A stretch of 64,000 bases of DNA. Source: Bacteroidales bacterium (GTDB lineage: Bacteria; Bacteroidota; Bacteroidia; Bacteroidales; UBA10428). The DNA is taken from NCBI GenBank assembly GCA_016929525.1, contig JAFGIP010000029.1:1-64000 (forward strand). The letters are read 5' to 3'. The stretch's first letter is position 1. Every line of letters begins with the position of its first letter. A program made the translations under genes and the position numbers. The notes under the pieces were generated by a model. The model was not told the DNA's origin. It did not search any database and worked only from the letters and a program-made list of their open reading frames with translations. Below, in pieces: positions 9,205 through 18,112 of this stretch.

Positions 9205-9312
9205 GGGTACTTCTCATCCGAGCAGGAAAAATTGGTGTACGAGCAACTTTTCATGGCATCCGAGTAAAGAATATTGGCCTTCGAGTAACCATTTATGGCA
9301 TCCGGGTATGAA
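9205..9312. repeat. Degenerate 21-bp tandem repeat, family A (five units)
   Basis: Units such as CATCCGAGTAAAGAATATTGG and CCTTCGAGTAACCATTTATGG follow each other at a 20-21 base period, with conserved CATCCGAGTA and trailing TGG. Because 21 is a multiple of three, the minus-strand frame here codes for a seven-residue repeat of the form (F/L)SYxDAx. A real protein is unlikely: that frame has no ATG start and the neighbouring repeat block closes it with stops. Confidence 0.7.
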
Positions 9313-9351
9313 AAAATGCCTCCCTGTAGGAAATTTACCCTCTCCTGTTTA

Positions 9352-9545
9352 ACAGGAAGCAATAAAACTGCAACAGGAAAGGCAAAATGGTTAACAGGAA
9401 GGGATTAGAACCCTACAGGACAGGGTAAATATTAACAGGAACAGGTAAAACGCTAACAGGAAGCGGTAAACTTCTTACAGGAGAGGAAAAATAATAACAG
9501 GAAGCGGTAAATTACTTACAGGAAACAATAAAATACGCATAGGGA
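9352..9545. repeat. Degenerate 19-22-bp tandem repeat, family B (about nine units)
   Basis: Recurring ACAGGAAGCGGTAAA-like units: AACAGGAAGCAATAAA, AACAGGAAAGGCAAAA, AACAGGAAGGGATTAG, ACAGGACAGGGTAAAT, AACAGGAACAGGTAAA, AACAGGAAGCGGTAAA (twice), ACAGGAGAGGAAAAAT, ACAGGAAACAATAAAA. The ACAGGA core is kept in every unit, while the distal half drifts. Spacing is 19-22 bases, with no unique spacers of CRISPR length. It lies next to family A and has the same period, so the two blocks may share an origin. Confidence 0.8.
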
Positions 9546-9858
9546 GGCTGCATTGAGCATAGTAGACGTGCTACAAACCTGTACCCGTAAAAATATAAAC
9601 CTTATTTTCAGATAAAACCTTCGTAGATTTATTTCAATACGAATTAATTAACCTTATTAGCTTATTTTTTTATTGAAAAATGCAAATATTAATAACGTAG
9701 TAAGGTTGGAATTATATGCATAATCTGGTTTATTAAAGTTAGGTTTATGGAAATAATGTTAGTTATTACCTTATCATGGTTCAAGTTTTTAACCTGGACC
9801 AAACTACCAACTATATATTTTATATAAAGCAGATTGACGCCTTTAAGGCTTACTTCCA
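9546..9858. other. Gene-free AT-rich stretch
   Basis: Between the tandem repeats and the REP-like pair there is no credible coding frame, hairpin or promoter that I can support. The minus-strand frame that crosses part of it (9689-10111) is a by-product of the palindromes downstream. Confidence 0.6.
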
Positions 9859-10016
9859 GGCACAAGTCACAACTTGTCCCGCCAGAGGCGGGAGACTTGC
9901 GCCATACTAGTGAAAACAACCATTTAGTTGCGACGTAGACGCAGTCTACGCCGGGCAGGGGGGCACAAGTGTGGACACCTGCCTGACTAGCCATAAGGCA
10001 GTCAGGCTTGCGCCAT
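9859..10016. repeat. Pair of REP-like palindromic units in direct orientation
   Basis: Two units share GGCACAAGT at the left (9859-9867, 9962-9970) and CTTGCGCCAT at the right (9896-9905, 10007-10016), but carry different palindromes between them: CCCGCCAGAGGCGGG (9878-9892) in the first and CCTGAC...GTCAGG (9982-9987, 10001-10006) in the second. A third palindrome, GTAGACGCAGTCTAC (9935-9949), lies between the units. G+C is far above the surroundings. This is the form of REP/REPIN-type or MITE-like elements; no transposase gene is present in the window. Confidence 0.75.
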
Positions 10017-10073
10017 GTGGGGGGGTATCTGCCAGAGAGGAAATGAATAAACCGCTGTATGATAAAAAAAATA

Positions 10074-10090
10074 GGCCTCATTACGAGACC
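10074..10090 (-). terminator. Intrinsic terminator of the gene at 10137
   Basis: On the minus strand GGTCTC and GAGGCC pair (one G-U) around GTAAT and are followed by TATTTTTTTT. The flanking bases (GCATGATGCATAAACCTC) resemble those after the gene at 11448, so the 3' regions were duplicated along with the genes. Confidence 0.75.
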
Positions 10091-10136
10091 CACTTTTAAT
10101 GCATGATGCATAAACCTCTATCTAAATGCTATATAA

Positions 10137-10946
10137 TCACATTTTTTTGAATTTCGAAATATAGACATTGTTATTGTCATCTGTTACTTTAATGATGTAA
10201 ACACCACTGGAAAGTGATGACACATCTAAAATATTCGTGCTTTCATTCACAACAATGATCGTTTGCCCGAGTACATTAAGTACTTCTATATTAGCAACAT
10301 TCACCTCATTTGAGATATTAAGTTCACCATCTGTCGGGTTTGGAAAAACATTCATGGACAGTACTGATACTCCATTGATTGAAGAAATTTGCTCCTGCAA
10401 ACTTACATCATCGATATAAACAACGTCTAAAGTCGCTGTGTAAAGGAATGCGAACTTTACTGAAGTATTTTCCATTACACTGTCGATTGTTACTGTTCTG
10501 GTGTATGTTGTTTCTTCAGTTGTGATATCAATTGTCCATTTCGAACGAACAACATCCCCTACTGCCTCTCCGTCTGCATCAGGTGTTTCACCCAGTCGTC
10601 TATAGTTATTACTTGGATCTTCAATAGTAAGTTGCAGGCTTCTGTCAAAATCTGCCCAGGCCAGAAATGAGACAGTATAGGTAAGCCCATTTTCAACAGC
10701 AGCTCCCCATTGTTCCAGTTGACCGTGCCAGGGGTCTTCTGGTGTAGCGGCTCCAGGTGTACATTCAGCAATACCACTGACAACTTCAACAACTGATCCG
10801 TTATCAGACCAGGCTCCCCACTCATCTGCAGTACGTGTTGTTAAAACACCTTCGTATGTATCAAATGCTCCATCGTTAATAAGTTCCTGAGCGTTGAGGC
10901 TAAACGCAAAGGCAACTAATGCCGGAAATAGTAAAGCTTTTTTCAT
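10137..10946 (-). CDS. Secreted carbohydrate-binding-like protein with T9SS sorting domain (paralogue 2)
   Basis: 269 aa with the same plan as the gene at 8058: signal peptide (1-19), CBM4/9-like jelly-roll domain (20-190), type A sorting domain (about 197-269; NVFPNPTDGELNI ... SSGVYIIKVTD). The two proteins align end to end without large gaps, so they stem from a duplication; the repeat-rich DNA between them was acquired before or after it. The sorting domain is closer to that of the gene at 11448 (GQTIIVVNESTNILDVSSL against GQTIISVNENTNTLDVSSL), which suggests gene conversion between the three. No catalytic motif is seen. Confidence 0.85.
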   Translation of the reverse strand: MKKALLFPALVAFAFSLNAQELINDGAFDTYEGVLTTRTADEWGAWSDNGSVVEVVSGIAECTPGAATPEDPWHGQLEQWGAAVENGLTYTVSFLAWADFDRSLQLTIEDPSNNYRRLGETPDADGEAVGDVVRSKWTIDITTEETTYTRTVTIDSVMENTSVKFAFLYTATLDVVYIDDVSLQEQISSINGVSVLSMNVFPNPTDGELNISNEVNVANIEVLNVLGQTIIVVNESTNILDVSSLSSGVYIIKVTDDNNNVYISKFKKM

Positions 10947-10954
10947 ATTCGTAG

Positions 10955-10978
10955 AATTTTGGGTTAATAAATAGCAAT
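10955..10978 (-). promoter_or_regulatory. Conserved leader box upstream of paralogue 2
   Basis: Minus strand: ATTGCTATTTATTAACCC then AAAATT, ending about nine bases before the ATG. It matches the boxes at 8879 and 12394. Confidence 0.5.
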
Positions 10979-11379
10979 GATTAATTGTGTTACGGGCATT
11001 ATGGTGTATGCTTCATGCATCATTTTTATTGAGTTTAAAATGTTATTTAACAGGTTAGTATTCTTATAAATGTACCTTTAAAACGCAGCCACGATCTTAT
11101 AATTATCGTATAATCTCCTACATACAAATATATACATATCAATATATAAGAATATATGGATAAATATAAAAAAAACATTGCAGAATTATATCATAGAAAT
11201 TTCTAATTAGCAATTTTGTCCTTTAAAAATTGCAGCGTGCACATCCATGATTGAAAAAAAAACTTATTAATTCTGCAGTGTCTCTGGAGATCTGAATGAC
11301 TTACTAATACGGCTTATGGAAAACCAAACCTTAAAACAAAATATTATTCGGTAAAAACAACTACCATTAAGAATAAAAA
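10979..11379. other. Intergenic AT-rich stretch
   Basis: No gene or structured RNA is supported here. The stretch around 11120-11180 is very AT-rich (runs of TATA), which would suit the upstream region of the gene at 10137, but I cannot place a -33/-7 pair with confidence. Confidence 0.5.
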
Positions 11380-11403
11380 TGGGTCCCAAAATGTTGAGAC
11401 CCA
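11380..11403 (-). terminator. Intrinsic terminator of the gene at 11448
   Basis: TGGGTC (11380-11385) pairs with GACCCA (11398-11403); on the minus strand the hairpin is followed by ATTTTTATTC. Confidence 0.75.
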
Positions 11404-11447
11404 CCTTCAGTGCAGGATGAATAAACCTCTGGCTAATTACTAAACTA

Positions 11448-12386
11448 TCAGATTTTCCTGAACTTTGTAACAAGGATATTATTATTAGCATCTGTTACTT
11501 TAATGATGTAAATACCATCCGTTAGAGAAGATACATCTAATGTGTTGGTATTTTCGTTAACAGAAATGATTGTCTGTCCGAGTACGCTAAGTACCTCTAT
11601 TCCGGTAACATTTATTTCATCTGAAATATTTAATGTGCCGTCAGTCGGGTTTGGAAATACGTTAAGTGAAGCAACCTGTGATGAGGGTATTCCAACGGGA
11701 GCATACTCTGTCAACGTTACATTATCCATTACAATTGTTAAAACTGCATCCATACCCCAGATACCGGTTTTGATTAAGAGATAAAAATTGGCTACATCAT
11801 CTTCTATGCCCAAATCGTTAAAAAGTGAATCTCCATCGATTGTTTCAGGACCATCTCCAATACAACCAATTTCACTGAATAAACCATCAAAACTGTTACC
11901 CGGCCCACCTTCAGCTTCACTGCAGGATGATTCCCATCCGTCAAATTTAAAGCCGCTTATTGCTGCAGCTGAGTCGGAAGCAACATAGTCTGCAGGTGCT
12001 GCCTGTTCAGCTGGATCCCATAAACCTAAGTAGTTCTCGATCCAGGAATTGTTCATTATTTCTTCGCCAACTGTTGCAACCGCATAGTCAAGAACATATT
12101 CACTATCTTTGCGTAATGTAACTTCCTGATATATTGCCACATGTCTTGTGCCTGCAGAAGAACCATTGATTGTAATGCGCAATGCCGCGCCAGTTCCATC
12201 GTATGGAACATCAAGATCGTATCCAAATTCGTAATCACCTGAACCGGCATCGGAGTTCAATTCAGAAACCATCCATGAATCTTCATCATCAATTTCCATA
12301 GAACTGCCCAAAAGTATATTCTCCTGTGCAGTGAGATTCAGGCTTAGCAAAGTCGCTGTAAAAATTAGTGTGTAAAATTTTTTCAT
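11448..12386 (-). CDS. Secreted protein with T9SS sorting domain (paralogue 3)
   Basis: 312 aa from ATG 12386, chosen because the signal peptide MKKFYTLIFTATLLSLNLTAQ begins there; the upstream frame extension overlaps the conserved leader box. The middle domain (about 22-235) starts ENILLGSSMEIDDEDSWMV and ends DNVTLTEYAP, again the look of a CBM-like jelly roll, but the sequence differs from the other two. The C-terminus (about 240-312; NVFPNPTDGTLNI ... TDGIYIIKVTD) is a type A sorting domain nearly identical to that of the gene at 10137. Several Cys and a Gly-rich loop sit mid-domain. Ligand unknown. Confidence 0.85.
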   Translation of the reverse strand: MKKFYTLIFTATLLSLNLTAQENILLGSSMEIDDEDSWMVSELNSDAGSGDYEFGYDLDVPYDGTGAALRITINGSSAGTRHVAIYQEVTLRKDSEYVLDYAVATVGEEIMNNSWIENYLGLWDPAEQAAPADYVASDSAAAISGFKFDGWESSCSEAEGGPGNSFDGLFSEIGCIGDGPETIDGDSLFNDLGIEDDVANFYLLIKTGIWGMDAVLTIVMDNVTLTEYAPVGIPSSQVASLNVFPNPTDGTLNISDEINVTGIEVLSVLGQTIISVNENTNTLDVSSLTDGIYIIKVTDANNNILVTKFRKI

Positions 12387-12393
12387 GTTGTTA

Positions 12394-12421
12394 AATTTTG
12401 GGTTAAACAATAAATAGCAAT
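12394..12421 (-). promoter_or_regulatory. Conserved leader box upstream of paralogue 3
   Basis: Minus strand: ATTGCTATTTATTG, TTTAACCC, AAAATT. Same block and distance to ATG as at 8879 and 10955, with four extra bases in the middle. Confidence 0.5.
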
Positions 12422-12679
12422 TAGTTATAGAAAAAGGTTTTAGGTGCAAAAAACTTCAACGAAACAAAAATACTCGTGACACAGTGCCGCTGTTAATTTC
12501 AAACCCCCTCAAAAACACTCACGATGATTTTTATCACCACTTAAAAACACTTAATTGAATAAATATCCACTTTACGGAAACTGCTGATGATGCAGTATAA
12601 AAAAGGTGCAGTTTTCTTACATAAAACACTCAAATTGTAATCGGGGCATTTAAAATGTGCCGGATATTAATAAATCAGT

Positions 12680-15600
12680 TTACAATTTACCGAGGTATTC
12701 GCGCAGTGAACTGTTATTGTCCAGTTCGAGTTTTTTCCTTAAACGGTAACGGTCGTTTTCGACCGCTTTGATTGATTTATGCATGAGTTCCGATAGTTCT
12801 TTGGTGCGCAGTCCCATACGGATATATGCAGCAATTTTTATCTCTGACGAGTTCAGATCGGTATGTTTTTGCCGAAGTCTTAAAAGGAAATCTTTATAAA
12901 CTTTATCGAGTCGTGGTTCTATATATTTCCAGTCTTTCTCTTCATTGATTTCTTCGTCGATTTCCGAAACGATTTTTAATATTTTTTCTTTAAGGTCGGG
13001 GGTTGCTTTATTCGCTAAGCCAATCAGACGGTTCTTTGGATCGATGAGAGATCTGTTTCGATGTAAGATATGGAAAGTAAGATTATTTAAATCGCTCTGG
13101 AGCTTTTCATTTTCAAGTCTTATGAGTTTTCTTTCCTGTTCTATCGAAAGTCTTCTGTATTTCGATTCCTTAAGTTTTAACCGGTACCAGAACCATAACA
13201 GGACAAGCAGGAAACAGAAGGCAATGATGATTGCTTTAAACCATAGTGTTTTCCAGTATGGGGGCAGAATATGAATTGTTATTTCTGCCGTACTGTTACT
13301 CCAAACGCCGTTGTTATTGGCCCCTCTGACTTTAAATATATAGGTTTCCGGGTCAAGGTTCGTATAGGTAGCTGATCGTCTGTCGGCACTTGTCGTTATC
13401 CAGTCAGTGTCAAATCCTTCAAGTTTGTATTGATAAATATTTTTCTCGGGCAGGGTATAGTTTAACAAAGAAAACTCTATTGTAAACATATTTTCTTTAT
13501 GTGTAAGTGTAATATCACTGGCATAAGTAATATTCTTTGTGAGTATGGTATGGCGGGTAAAGGTATCTCTGGGGTTAACCGCCCGGTTCAATACCTTAAG
13601 ATTGGTTAAATAAACTTTTGCATCATTAATATCTTTTTTAGTCAAACTGTCGGAGTGGAAAACAGAAAAGCCTTCGGTTCCTCCAAAATATAGCATTCCA
13701 TCACGGGTTTTCAGTACAGAGTTCAGATTGAACTCCAGCCCCTGCAGTCCTTCCCGGTTATCATAGACAATTATATCTTTCATATTCTGACTGATTCGCG
13801 CCAATCCGTTGGTAGTTCCGATCCATATATTATTACTGTTATCTTCGGCAATACTTTGAATGATATTACCCGGCAAACCATCTGAGACAGTCAGAACTTC
13901 AGAATTTTTTGTTTTTTTATTGTACCGGATCAATCCTTTACCTTCGCTTCCGATCCAGACGAAACCGGCTTCATCCTGATAAATGCAGTTGACTATTCTC
14001 CTTACCAGCGGATTGTCAGGATTGACTACCGAAAAAGAATAGAATTCATTGGTTTCATGATCCAGGATCTTTATTCCGTCTCCCTCGGTTCCTATCCAGA
14101 TATCACCATCCCTGTCTTCATAAACAACCATCACATTTCTGAAATTCACAGAACTAACCGGATCAAGTTTCGATTCAAAATGAGTGAATGACTGATGAAC
14201 CGGATCAAATAAATCCAGGCCGGTATCGAGCAGACCTAACCATATCCTGTTTTTACTGTCCCTGAGTATAGACCATACACTGGGAGATGATATTGAATTT
14301 GGATCATCTGTGCTGGGGGAGTAATGTTTAAATATATTCTGTTCGACATTAAAAGACATAAATCCACCGGCAAAAGTACCAAGCAGTAGATTTCCAAACT
14401 GATCTTCACCGATACTTACAATTACATCGGAGCTTAACGAATTTTTATTATCCGGATTATGTCTATAATTTTTAAACTTACCATTCTTGAATAGACTTAA
14501 TCCCCCTCCATCGGTCCCAAACCAAATTCTGTTCTTTGAATCCCGGAAAATTGCAGTTACCGATTTACCTCCAAGAGAATATGGGTCATCATTTTTGTGC
14601 CTGTATGTTTGAAATTTAATTCTGTTTGGGTCATGTATATTAATTCCTTCACCAAAAGTTCCTACCCAGACCAGTCCTTTGCTGTCGAAAAAAATAGAAT
14701 AGATATGATTTGTGGTAAGCGAATTATTTATATTGTTGTTATGGGTCAGATAATAAAATTTTCCCGAAGCTTTATCGTAAATGTTAATTCCACCACCGTC
14801 GGTTGCTATCCATAATTGATTATCGGGCGACAGGTACATACTTCCACTTAAAATATTACTGTTAGGGCCGTTAACTGATTTGGGATAATAGATCGATTGA
14901 CCCGTCTGCCGGTTATAATTATACAAACCATGTAACTCAGCAGCTATCCATAAACTTCCATCAGTATCTTCAATAATATGTTTTTTATAATTACCGTTTA
15001 AAGAAGGGTCTTTATTATAATCAATATTAACAAACTTACCATCGGGGGAGATTAGTTTTTGAATATATTGCGATTCTGTTGCTATGTATATTTCCTTATC
15101 GGAAGTTTCAAGTATGTCATAAACTGTATAAGAGTTCAATGAAAACTCTTTGTTACTATCAGGTTCAAAATAAAATATACTGTCTTCACTTTTAGTATAT
15201 CTTGCCAGTCCATTGTTAGTGCAAATCCAGATAGTATTATCGGAGAATTGTTTTACCTGATTTACTCTTTCATTAATAATATTACCGGATTCATCAAGAT
15301 GGGGGTAACCGTAGAATTTATCATACTTTCTGTCTAATTTATTTACTCCGTTCATGAAAGTACCAATCCACAAATTGCCATCAGTATCTTCAGTGACACA
15401 TAAGATTCTGTTTCCTGAAATTGATAAAGAATCAATAATGTTGTTACGGTAAACTTTGAATTCGTATCCGTCGTATCTGTTTAGTCCGTCACGGGTTCCA
15501 ATCCAGATAAATCCGTCGCTGTCCTGAAAGATGCACTCAACATTACTATGCGATAACCCGTCACTTTGACCTATCTGGTAAAAACCGATATTTTCAGGAT

Positions 15601-15694
15601 CAAAGACGTCTGCATTTGAAACAGAGACGAAAATATGTAACAGAGCAATTGTAAATAAATTTCGGGACAATATTTTATTTATACTATTACGCAT
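12680..15694 (-). CDS. Membrane sensor-regulator: two-component-type propeller, Y_Y_Y domain, HTH
   Basis: 1004 aa. After a signal/anchor (1-28) come about twelve Reg_prop blades (recurring W-I-G-T, for example DGFIWIGTRDGLNRYDGY), a Y_Y_Y domain (about 715-800; YQYKLEGFDTDW), one membrane helix (about 817-837), a coiled coil, and a C-terminal LuxR-type HTH (about 945-1004; SEIKIAAYIRMGLRTKELSELM, KSIKAVENDRYRLRKKL). The periplasmic half is like that of hybrid two-component systems for glycan sensing, but histidine kinase and receiver domains are absent, so the HTH is fused straight to the sensor: a membrane-bound one-component regulator. It lies upstream of the three secreted-protein genes on the same strand, which makes them candidate targets (inference). 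Confidence 0.9.
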   Translation of the reverse strand: MRNSINKILSRNLFTIALLHIFVSVSNADVFDPENIGFYQIGQSDGLSHSNVECIFQDSDGFIWIGTRDGLNRYDGYEFKVYRNNIIDSLSISGNRILCVTEDTDGNLWIGTFMNGVNKLDRKYDKFYGYPHLDESGNIINERVNQVKQFSDNTIWICTNNGLARYTKSEDSIFYFEPDSNKEFSLNSYTVYDILETSDKEIYIATESQYIQKLISPDGKFVNIDYNKDPSLNGNYKKHIIEDTDGSLWIAAELHGLYNYNRQTGQSIYYPKSVNGPNSNILSGSMYLSPDNQLWIATDGGGINIYDKASGKFYYLTHNNNINNSLTTNHIYSIFFDSKGLVWVGTFGEGINIHDPNRIKFQTYRHKNDDPYSLGGKSVTAIFRDSKNRIWFGTDGGGLSLFKNGKFKNYRHNPDNKNSLSSDVIVSIGEDQFGNLLLGTFAGGFMSFNVEQNIFKHYSPSTDDPNSISSPSVWSILRDSKNRIWLGLLDTGLDLFDPVHQSFTHFESKLDPVSSVNFRNVMVVYEDRDGDIWIGTEGDGIKILDHETNEFYSFSVVNPDNPLVRRIVNCIYQDEAGFVWIGSEGKGLIRYNKKTKNSEVLTVSDGLPGNIIQSIAEDNSNNIWIGTTNGLARISQNMKDIIVYDNREGLQGLEFNLNSVLKTRDGMLYFGGTEGFSVFHSDSLTKKDINDAKVYLTNLKVLNRAVNPRDTFTRHTILTKNITYASDITLTHKENMFTIEFSLLNYTLPEKNIYQYKLEGFDTDWITTSADRRSATYTNLDPETYIFKVRGANNNGVWSNSTAEITIHILPPYWKTLWFKAIIIAFCFLLVLLWFWYRLKLKESKYRRLSIEQERKLIRLENEKLQSDLNNLTFHILHRNRSLIDPKNRLIGLANKATPDLKEKILKIVSEIDEEINEEKDWKYIEPRLDKVYKDFLLRLRQKHTDLNSSEIKIAAYIRMGLRTKELSELMHKSIKAVENDRYRLRKKLELDNNSSLREYLGKL

Positions 15695-15789
15695 TTTTGG
15701 AAATGGTGGTTTAAGCAGAGAAATATAATAAAAATAATTAGTTTGAAAAGAAATATAAGCAGTAAGAGCTTATTAAGAGGACAAAAAAA

Positions 15790-15811
15790 GACCGTCATGA
15801 TAATGGCGGCC
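15790..15811 (-). terminator. Terminator downstream of dnaK
   Basis: GACCGTC (15790-15796) and GGCGGCC (15805-15811) form a stem with one mismatch; on the minus strand a run TTTTTTTG follows. Confidence 0.75.
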
Positions 15812-15838
15812 TTAAACTAATCATCAATATTTAACTGT

Positions 15839-17746
15839 TTATTTTACTTCTTCAAAATCCACATCTGTAACTTCCTGATCGCCCCCTTTATCATCACCGG
15901 CTTTATTATCAGCTCCAGGCTGTTGTTGTCCGCCTTGTGCCTGCTGGCTTGCATTGTATAAATCCTGTGATGCTGCCTGCCATACATTATTAAGTTCTGC
16001 AGTAGCTTTATCAATGGCTTCGATATCCTGTTTTTTATGAGCTTCTTTAAGTTCATTCAAAGCTTTTTCAATAGCTTCTTTTTTATCAGCAGGAATTTTA
16101 TCTCCAAACTCTTTAAGTTGTTTGTCAGTTTGGAAAATCAGGCTATCGGCGGTATTAAGCTTATCAACTCTTTCCCTGGCTTCTTTATCAGTTGCCTCAT
16201 TTGCCTTTGCTTCTTCACGCATACGCTTGATCTCTTCATCACTTAACCCTGACGAAGCTTCAATACGAATACTTTGTTCTTTACCGGTACCTTTATCTTT
16301 AGCATTTACATGGAGTATACCATTTGCGTCAATATCGAATGTAACTTCTATCTGAGGCACACCTCTTGGTGCCGGCGGGATACCGTCGAGGTGAAAACGT
16401 CCTATCGTTTTATTTCCGCTAGCCATGGGCCTTTCTCCTTGGAGAACATGAATTTCTACCGACGGCTGGTTATCTGCAGCAGTAGTAAATGTCTCTGCTT
16501 TTTTCGTTGGAATAGTCGTGTTTGCTTCTATCAGTTTGGTCATTACTCCACCCATGGTTTCAATTCCAAGGGATAATGGAGTAACGTCTAAAAGAAGTAC
16601 ATCTTTTACCTCGCCGGTAAGCACGCCACCCTGAATAGCAGCACCAACAGCCACAACTTCATCTGGATTCACTCCTTTTGAAGGTTTTTTGCCGAAGAAT
16701 TTTTCAACTACCTCCTGTATTGCCGGAATACGAGTTGAACCACCTACCAGGATTACTTCATTAATATCCGATGCTGTCATGCCGGCATCTTTCAGTGCCT
16801 TTTTACATGGTTCAACAGTAGATTGTATAAGAGAGTCGGCAAGCTGTTCAAACTGAGCACGCGTTAATGTTTTAACAAGGTGTTTTGGTATTCCGTCAAC
16901 CGGCATTATATATGGCAAGTTAATTTCTGTCTGGGTAGAACTTGAAAGTTCAATTTTAGCCTTCTCGGCAGCTTCTTTCAGTCTTTGAAGTGCCATGGGA
17001 TCTTTTTTAAGATCTATACCCTCATCTTTTTTAAATTCATCTGCCAGCCAGTCGATAATCACCTGGTCAAAATCATCGCCACCAAGGTGAGTATCTCCGT
17101 TGGTTGATTTAACTTCAAAAACACCATCACCGAGTTCCAGTATTGAGATATCGAATGTACCGCCACCAAGGTCGAAAACAGCAATTTTCAAATCCTGGTT
17201 TTTTTTGTCAAGACCATAAGCTAATGATGCTGCTGTAGGCTCATTTATTATACGTTTCACCTCAAGTCCTGCAATTTCACCGGCTTCTTTTGTTGCCTGA
17301 CGCTGTGAATCATTAAAGTAAGCAGGAACAGTAATAACCGCCTCTGTTACTTCCTGGCCAAGATAATCTTCTGCTGTTTTCTTCATTTTCTGAAGGACCA
17401 TAGCAGATATTTCCTGCGGAGTATATGTGCGATCATCGATTTTAACTCTGGGAGTATTATTATCCCCTTTAATTACTTTATAAGGAACCCGGTTAATTTC
17501 TTTCTGGGTATTGTCGAAAGTTTCTCCCATGAATCGCTTAATGGAAGAAACAGTTTTTTGGGGGTTTGTAATTGCCTGACGTTTGGCAGGATCTCCAACC
17601 TTGCGTTCGCCATTTTCAACGAAAGCAACCATTGAAGGTGTGGTACGTTTCCCTTCGCTGTTTGGAATCACTACAGGCTCATTACCTTCCATAACCGATA
17701 CGCAACTGTTGGTGGTTCCTAAATCGATTCCTATTATTTTACCCAT
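15839..17746 (-). CDS. dnaK: Chaperone protein DnaK (Hsp70)
   Basis: 635 aa, full length. ATPase domain: [16 protein letters not shown] at the N-terminus, phosphate-2 loop [15 protein letters not shown], and [10 protein letters not shown]. Substrate domain begins near residue 385 ([15 protein letters not shown]) and the lid follows from about 505. The C-terminus has a QQ/G-rich linker and ends in VDFEEVK, close to the usual EEVD-like tail. It folds and protects proteins in the cytoplasm with DnaJ and GrpE, neither of which is nearby. A directly repeated CTGACA box upstream (17828-17844) may be its heat-shock control site. Confidence 0.98.
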   Translation of the reverse strand: MGKIIGIDLGTTNSCVSVMEGNEPVVIPNSEGKRTTPSMVAFVENGERKVGDPAKRQAITNPQKTVSSIKRFMGETFDNTQKEINRVPYKVIKGDNNTPRVKIDDRTYTPQEISAMVLQKMKKTAEDYLGQEVTEAVITVPAYFNDSQRQATKEAGEIAGLEVKRIINEPTAASLAYGLDKKNQDLKIAVFDLGGGTFDISILELGDGVFEVKSTNGDTHLGGDDFDQVIIDWLADEFKKDEGIDLKKDPMALQRLKEAAEKAKIELSSSTQTEINLPYIMPVDGIPKHLVKTLTRAQFEQLADSLIQSTVEPCKKALKDAGMTASDINEVILVGGSTRIPAIQEVVEKFFGKKPSKGVNPDEVVAVGAAIQGGVLTGEVKDVLLLDVTPLSLGIETMGGVMTKLIEANTTIPTKKAETFTTAADNQPSVEIHVLQGERPMASGNKTIGRFHLDGIPPAPRGVPQIEVTFDIDANGILHVNAKDKGTGKEQSIRIEASSGLSDEEIKRMREEAKANEATDKEARERVDKLNTADSLIFQTDKQLKEFGDKIPADKKEAIEKALNELKEAHKKQDIEAIDKATAELNNVWQAASQDLYNASQQAQGGQQQPGADNKAGDDKGGDQEVTDVDFEEVK

Positions 17747-18112
17747 TGCTAAATATATTTTTTAAGTTATTATTTATTTTTTCTGTTTTGTGCCAACACG
17801 GTCAATCATTATGCCATTAGGGTTATATGTCAGTTTTCTGTCAGCATGCATGATTTTTTGTATGGGGTTTACATTACTTTGTGACAAATAGTCAGAATGG
17901 CAGATTGAATTTGAGTAACAGGTTCTGTTAAGAGATCTTATGCTGAAAAATCAAGTACAACTGATATTTGCAAATTCAATTAAAGTACCTGAATCATGAT
18001 TATGTATAATAATATTTAAATTATGTTCTAAAAGAGCAACAGATTCTTATTAATAATACAGGTTATATAAATATATTTTTCAAATTTGTACACTCATAAT
18101 AAACTCAGTGCT
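17747..18112. other. Divergent intergenic region between dnaK and panB
   Basis: 366 bases hold the upstream regions of both genes. The only distinct element I see is the CTGACA direct repeat on the dnaK side; the half next to panB is AT-rich without a clear -33/-7 pair. No HrcA-type CIRCE inverted repeat is visible. Confidence 0.55.
17828..17844 (-). promoter_or_regulatory. CTGACA direct repeat upstream of dnaK
   Basis: On the minus strand CTGACA-GAAAA-CTGACA lies about 80-100 bases before the dnaK start; the two hexamers are 11 bases apart start to start, about one helical turn. This suits a site bound on one DNA face or a specialised sigma-factor promoter. Confidence 0.4.

Noticed and set aside
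9105-9362. Minus-strand frame of 85 codons across 21-bp repeats
   Set aside because: It starts at TTG, follows from a repeat length divisible by three, and neighbouring units break the frame; no homology is visible.
9352-9545. Possible CRISPR array
   Set aside because: The period is only 19-22 bases, there are no unique spacers, the units drift, and no cas genes are present.
9689-10111. Minus-strand frame of 140 codons
   Set aside because: It runs through the REP-like palindromes, is rich in Cys and Trp by composition only, and resembles no protein.
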